Part shown: in pieces, positions 4,246-5,670 of the stretch | Layout: each line of letters starts with the position of its first letter | How positions within the stretch are numbered: the stretch's first letter is position 1 | NCBI GenBank assembly: GCA_945787925.1 | Contig: CALZJY010000153.1 | Coordinates: forward strand, 1-5,670 | Direction of reading: 5' to 3' | From: an uncultured Anaerosporobacter sp. | Lineage (GTDB): Bacteria; Bacillota; Clostridia; Lachnospirales; Lachnospiraceae | Length of the DNA: 5,670 nucleotides | Notes under the pieces: model-generated | Seen by the model: the letters and a program-made list of their open reading frames with translations, nothing else | Databases searched by the model: none | What the model was told of the DNA's origin: nothing | Program-made: the position numbers and the translations under genes

Positions 4246-5655
4246 CTACTGCTTCATACTATCAAGCAGTTCCACAGAGCTCTCATGCACTTGTTTTGCA
4301 TAAGATTCGATGCTGCGGAAGGAATCGTTTAATTGTTCTAATACAGCAGAAATCTCTTGGATCTCGCCTGCTGTACCATTACATCCTTGTTGTGTCTCAC
4401 GAATGATTGTCTTTACTTCGTCTACGCTTTCTTTTACCTCTTGCATAAACGTATAAAGGTCAGCAATCTTCGTAATCACGTCTTCCTGGATGGTAAACAT
4501 TCGTTGGAAGTCTTCTTGAGTACTTTCCACCATTGCAAGATTCTCGCGAATGATTGCTTGTGTCTCATTCATCGATGACATGGATTGATGCGTATTGCTC
4601 GTAATCTCTGCTAAGATTGCATTAATATCCGTTGCAGAAGCTGTCGATTGATCTGCAAGCTTTTTGATTTCGGAAGCTACTACTGCAAATCCCTTTCCAG
4701 CCTCGCCAGCTCGTGCTGCTTCAATGGATGCATTCAATGCTAGCAAGTTTGTCTCATTCGATACTTCATCGATGATATCTACTGCCTTAGAGATACGGCT
4801 AGAGCTTTCTAACAAACGGCCAAATTCTTCTTTGGACTTTAGATTTGATTGTTCAATTTCTTGAATTTTAGCAAACAGCTGTGTGATGTTACTCTGATTT
4901 ACCTTCGTCACACTACTCATCTGTTTTGTAAGTGACTCGATTTGTTCTGAACTTTTTACCGTAGCATCTAGTTTCGAAATCATATGATCTACTGACGCTT
5001 CGCCTTGTTGTGCTTTTTCTACAAGCTCTACCGTACTATTGGTAATTCCTACGCTTGTATTGCTTACTTCTTCAATCGCATTCATACTTGTGTTAATATG
5101 ATGGTAAAGTTCATTAATATTAGAATTGATTGTTTGAGTACCTTCTAAATTCTTGTCATATAACTGTGCGATATAATCATTTTGTTCGATTGACTTTGTA
5201 AATATGGTCATGGTCTTCTTTGTAATCGTTACAAAGAGATAACCAATCATTACAATCTGAAATATAAAATATATATTGATACTAATCGCCGTTTCCATAT
5301 TTGCCTGTATGCTATAGCCTGGCTGTACTAACGGCGCAAGGAAGTTCGCTACAATCATGATTGGAATCTTTGCCCAAAACACAATCTTTAACGTCTTCCT
5401 ATCAAAATACATACACACAACTAGAAATGTAATTACCCATAATAAGGCAGCATATAACCAGCATGCCATAAATAAGGCAGCAGACATCCATTCCATTGAT
5501 ATGATTCCAATCATATAGAAATAACGTCTCGTCTTACTTACTTTATAGTAAATTACAGGAATTGCCAATCCTACAAATGCACTTGCCATCAGTATCCCGT
5601 ACATACCGCCGTCTAGACTACCTTTTAGTATAAGGAATATTACATCTGCTAGCAT
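4246..5655 (-). CDS. Methyl-accepting chemotaxis protein with multi-pass membrane sensor
   Basis: A 469-residue chemoreceptor. Residues about 1-145 are very hydrophobic, with probably five membrane segments (about 18-38, 46-62, 64-83, 91-110, 124-145), plus a short hydrophobic stretch at the N-terminus. There is no large extracellular ligand domain and no recognisable HAMP domain; the chain goes straight into a long coiled-coil signalling domain (about 160-469). The conserved receptor tip that contacts CheA and CheW is clear: IDEVSNETNLLALNASIEAARAGEAGKGFAVVASEIKKLADQS, about residues 295-337. Gln/Glu-rich helices on both sides should carry methylation sites. No CheR-binding tail is present at the C-terminus (ends LLDSMKQ). 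The start ATG (5653-5655) has GGAG (5664-5667) 8 nt upstream. The promoter is outside the window. No other chemotaxis gene is nearby, so it appears to be a dispersed receptor. The stimulus is unknown; a membrane-embedded signal, such as membrane state or a lipophilic ligand, is possible. Confidence 0.94.
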   Translation of the reverse strand: MLADVIFLILKGSLDGGMYGILMASAFVGLAIPVIYYKVSKTRRYFYMIGIISMEWMSAALFMACWLYAALLWVITFLVVCMYFDRKTLKIVFWAKIPIMIVANFLAPLVQPGYSIQANMETAISINIYFIFQIVMIGYLFVTITKKTMTIFTKSIEQNDYIAQLYDKNLEGTQTINSNINELYHHINTSMNAIEEVSNTSVGITNSTVELVEKAQQGEASVDHMISKLDATVKSSEQIESLTKQMSSVTKVNQSNITQLFAKIQEIEQSNLKSKEEFGRLLESSSRISKAVDIIDEVSNETNLLALNASIEAARAGEAGKGFAVVASEIKKLADQSTASATDINAILAEITSNTHQSMSSMNETQAIIRENLAMVESTQEDFQRMFTIQEDVITKIADLYTFMQEVKESVDEVKTIIRETQQGCNGTAGEIQEISAVLEQLNDSFRSIESYAKQVHESSVELLDSMKQ

Positions 5656-5663
5656 TAATATAG

Positions 5664-5667
5664 CTCC
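5664..5667 (-). promoter_or_regulatory. Ribosome binding site of the chemotaxis receptor gene
   Basis: GGAG, 8 nt before ATG 5653-5655. It shows that the receptor gene is complete at its 5' end although only 15 bases of upstream sequence are in the window. Confidence 0.65.
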
Positions 5668-5670
5668 GAC

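Noticed and set aside
4664..4864. Plus-strand open frame rich in Ala/Ser
   Set aside because: It is the mirror of the highly conserved chemoreceptor tip; its composition follows from the codons of the opposite strand.
1..5670. CRISPR array, tRNA, rRNA, insertion sequence or phage genes
   Set aside because: No regularly spaced repeats, tRNA-like folds, transposase motifs or terminal repeats were seen on either strand.

Overview
This is an AT-rich window with a low-GC Gram-positive look: strong GGAGG-type ribosome binding sites, U-tailed intrinsic terminators, a lipobox lipoprotein, and a Crp/Fnr-type protein of a kind familiar in clostridia. It most resembles a Lachnospiraceae (clostridial cluster XIVa) chromosome. 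That placement is an inference from the proteins and was not searched. Every protein gene lies on the minus strand, so the map reads right to left.

Right part (5670 to about 3860). A methyl-accepting chemotaxis protein with a multi-pass membrane sensor and no HAMP domain ends in a clean palindromic terminator. It is followed by a VOC (glyoxalase/bleomycin-resistance) gene broken by an internal deletion and frameshift: the C-terminal third is still readable in another frame.

Middle (about 3814 to 2940). A two-gene membrane-protein operon encodes a zinc-ribbon DUF4234-like protein and a DUF2752 protein, ending in a strong terminator. Between it and the next gene is a stretch of about 320 bases without a protein gene (2659-2981), and this is the most interesting part of the window. 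It holds a consensus plus-strand promoter (TTGACA, 17 bp, TATAAT), two perfect 12-bp inverted operator-like repeats centred 63 bp apart around that promoter, a short transcribed region ending in a plus-strand intrinsic terminator, and a separate 17-bp hairpin. No convincing plus-strand protein gene follows. I read this as a candidate small RNA of about 110 nt, possibly controlled by the divergently transcribed ROK regulator. A leader orphaned by rearrangement is the main alternative.

Left part (2738 to 1). A ROK-family transcriptional regulator that has lost the usual zinc-site residues has a good extended -10 promoter next to the operator pair. It is followed by a BMP/PnrA-type nucleoside-binding lipoprotein, then, 24 bp downstream and apparently co-transcribed, a Crp/Fnr-family regulator cut by the window edge. 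No transporter ATPase or permease is visible. The layout suggests a sensing and uptake locus in which the ROK protein acts locally, but its ligand cannot be read from the sequence.
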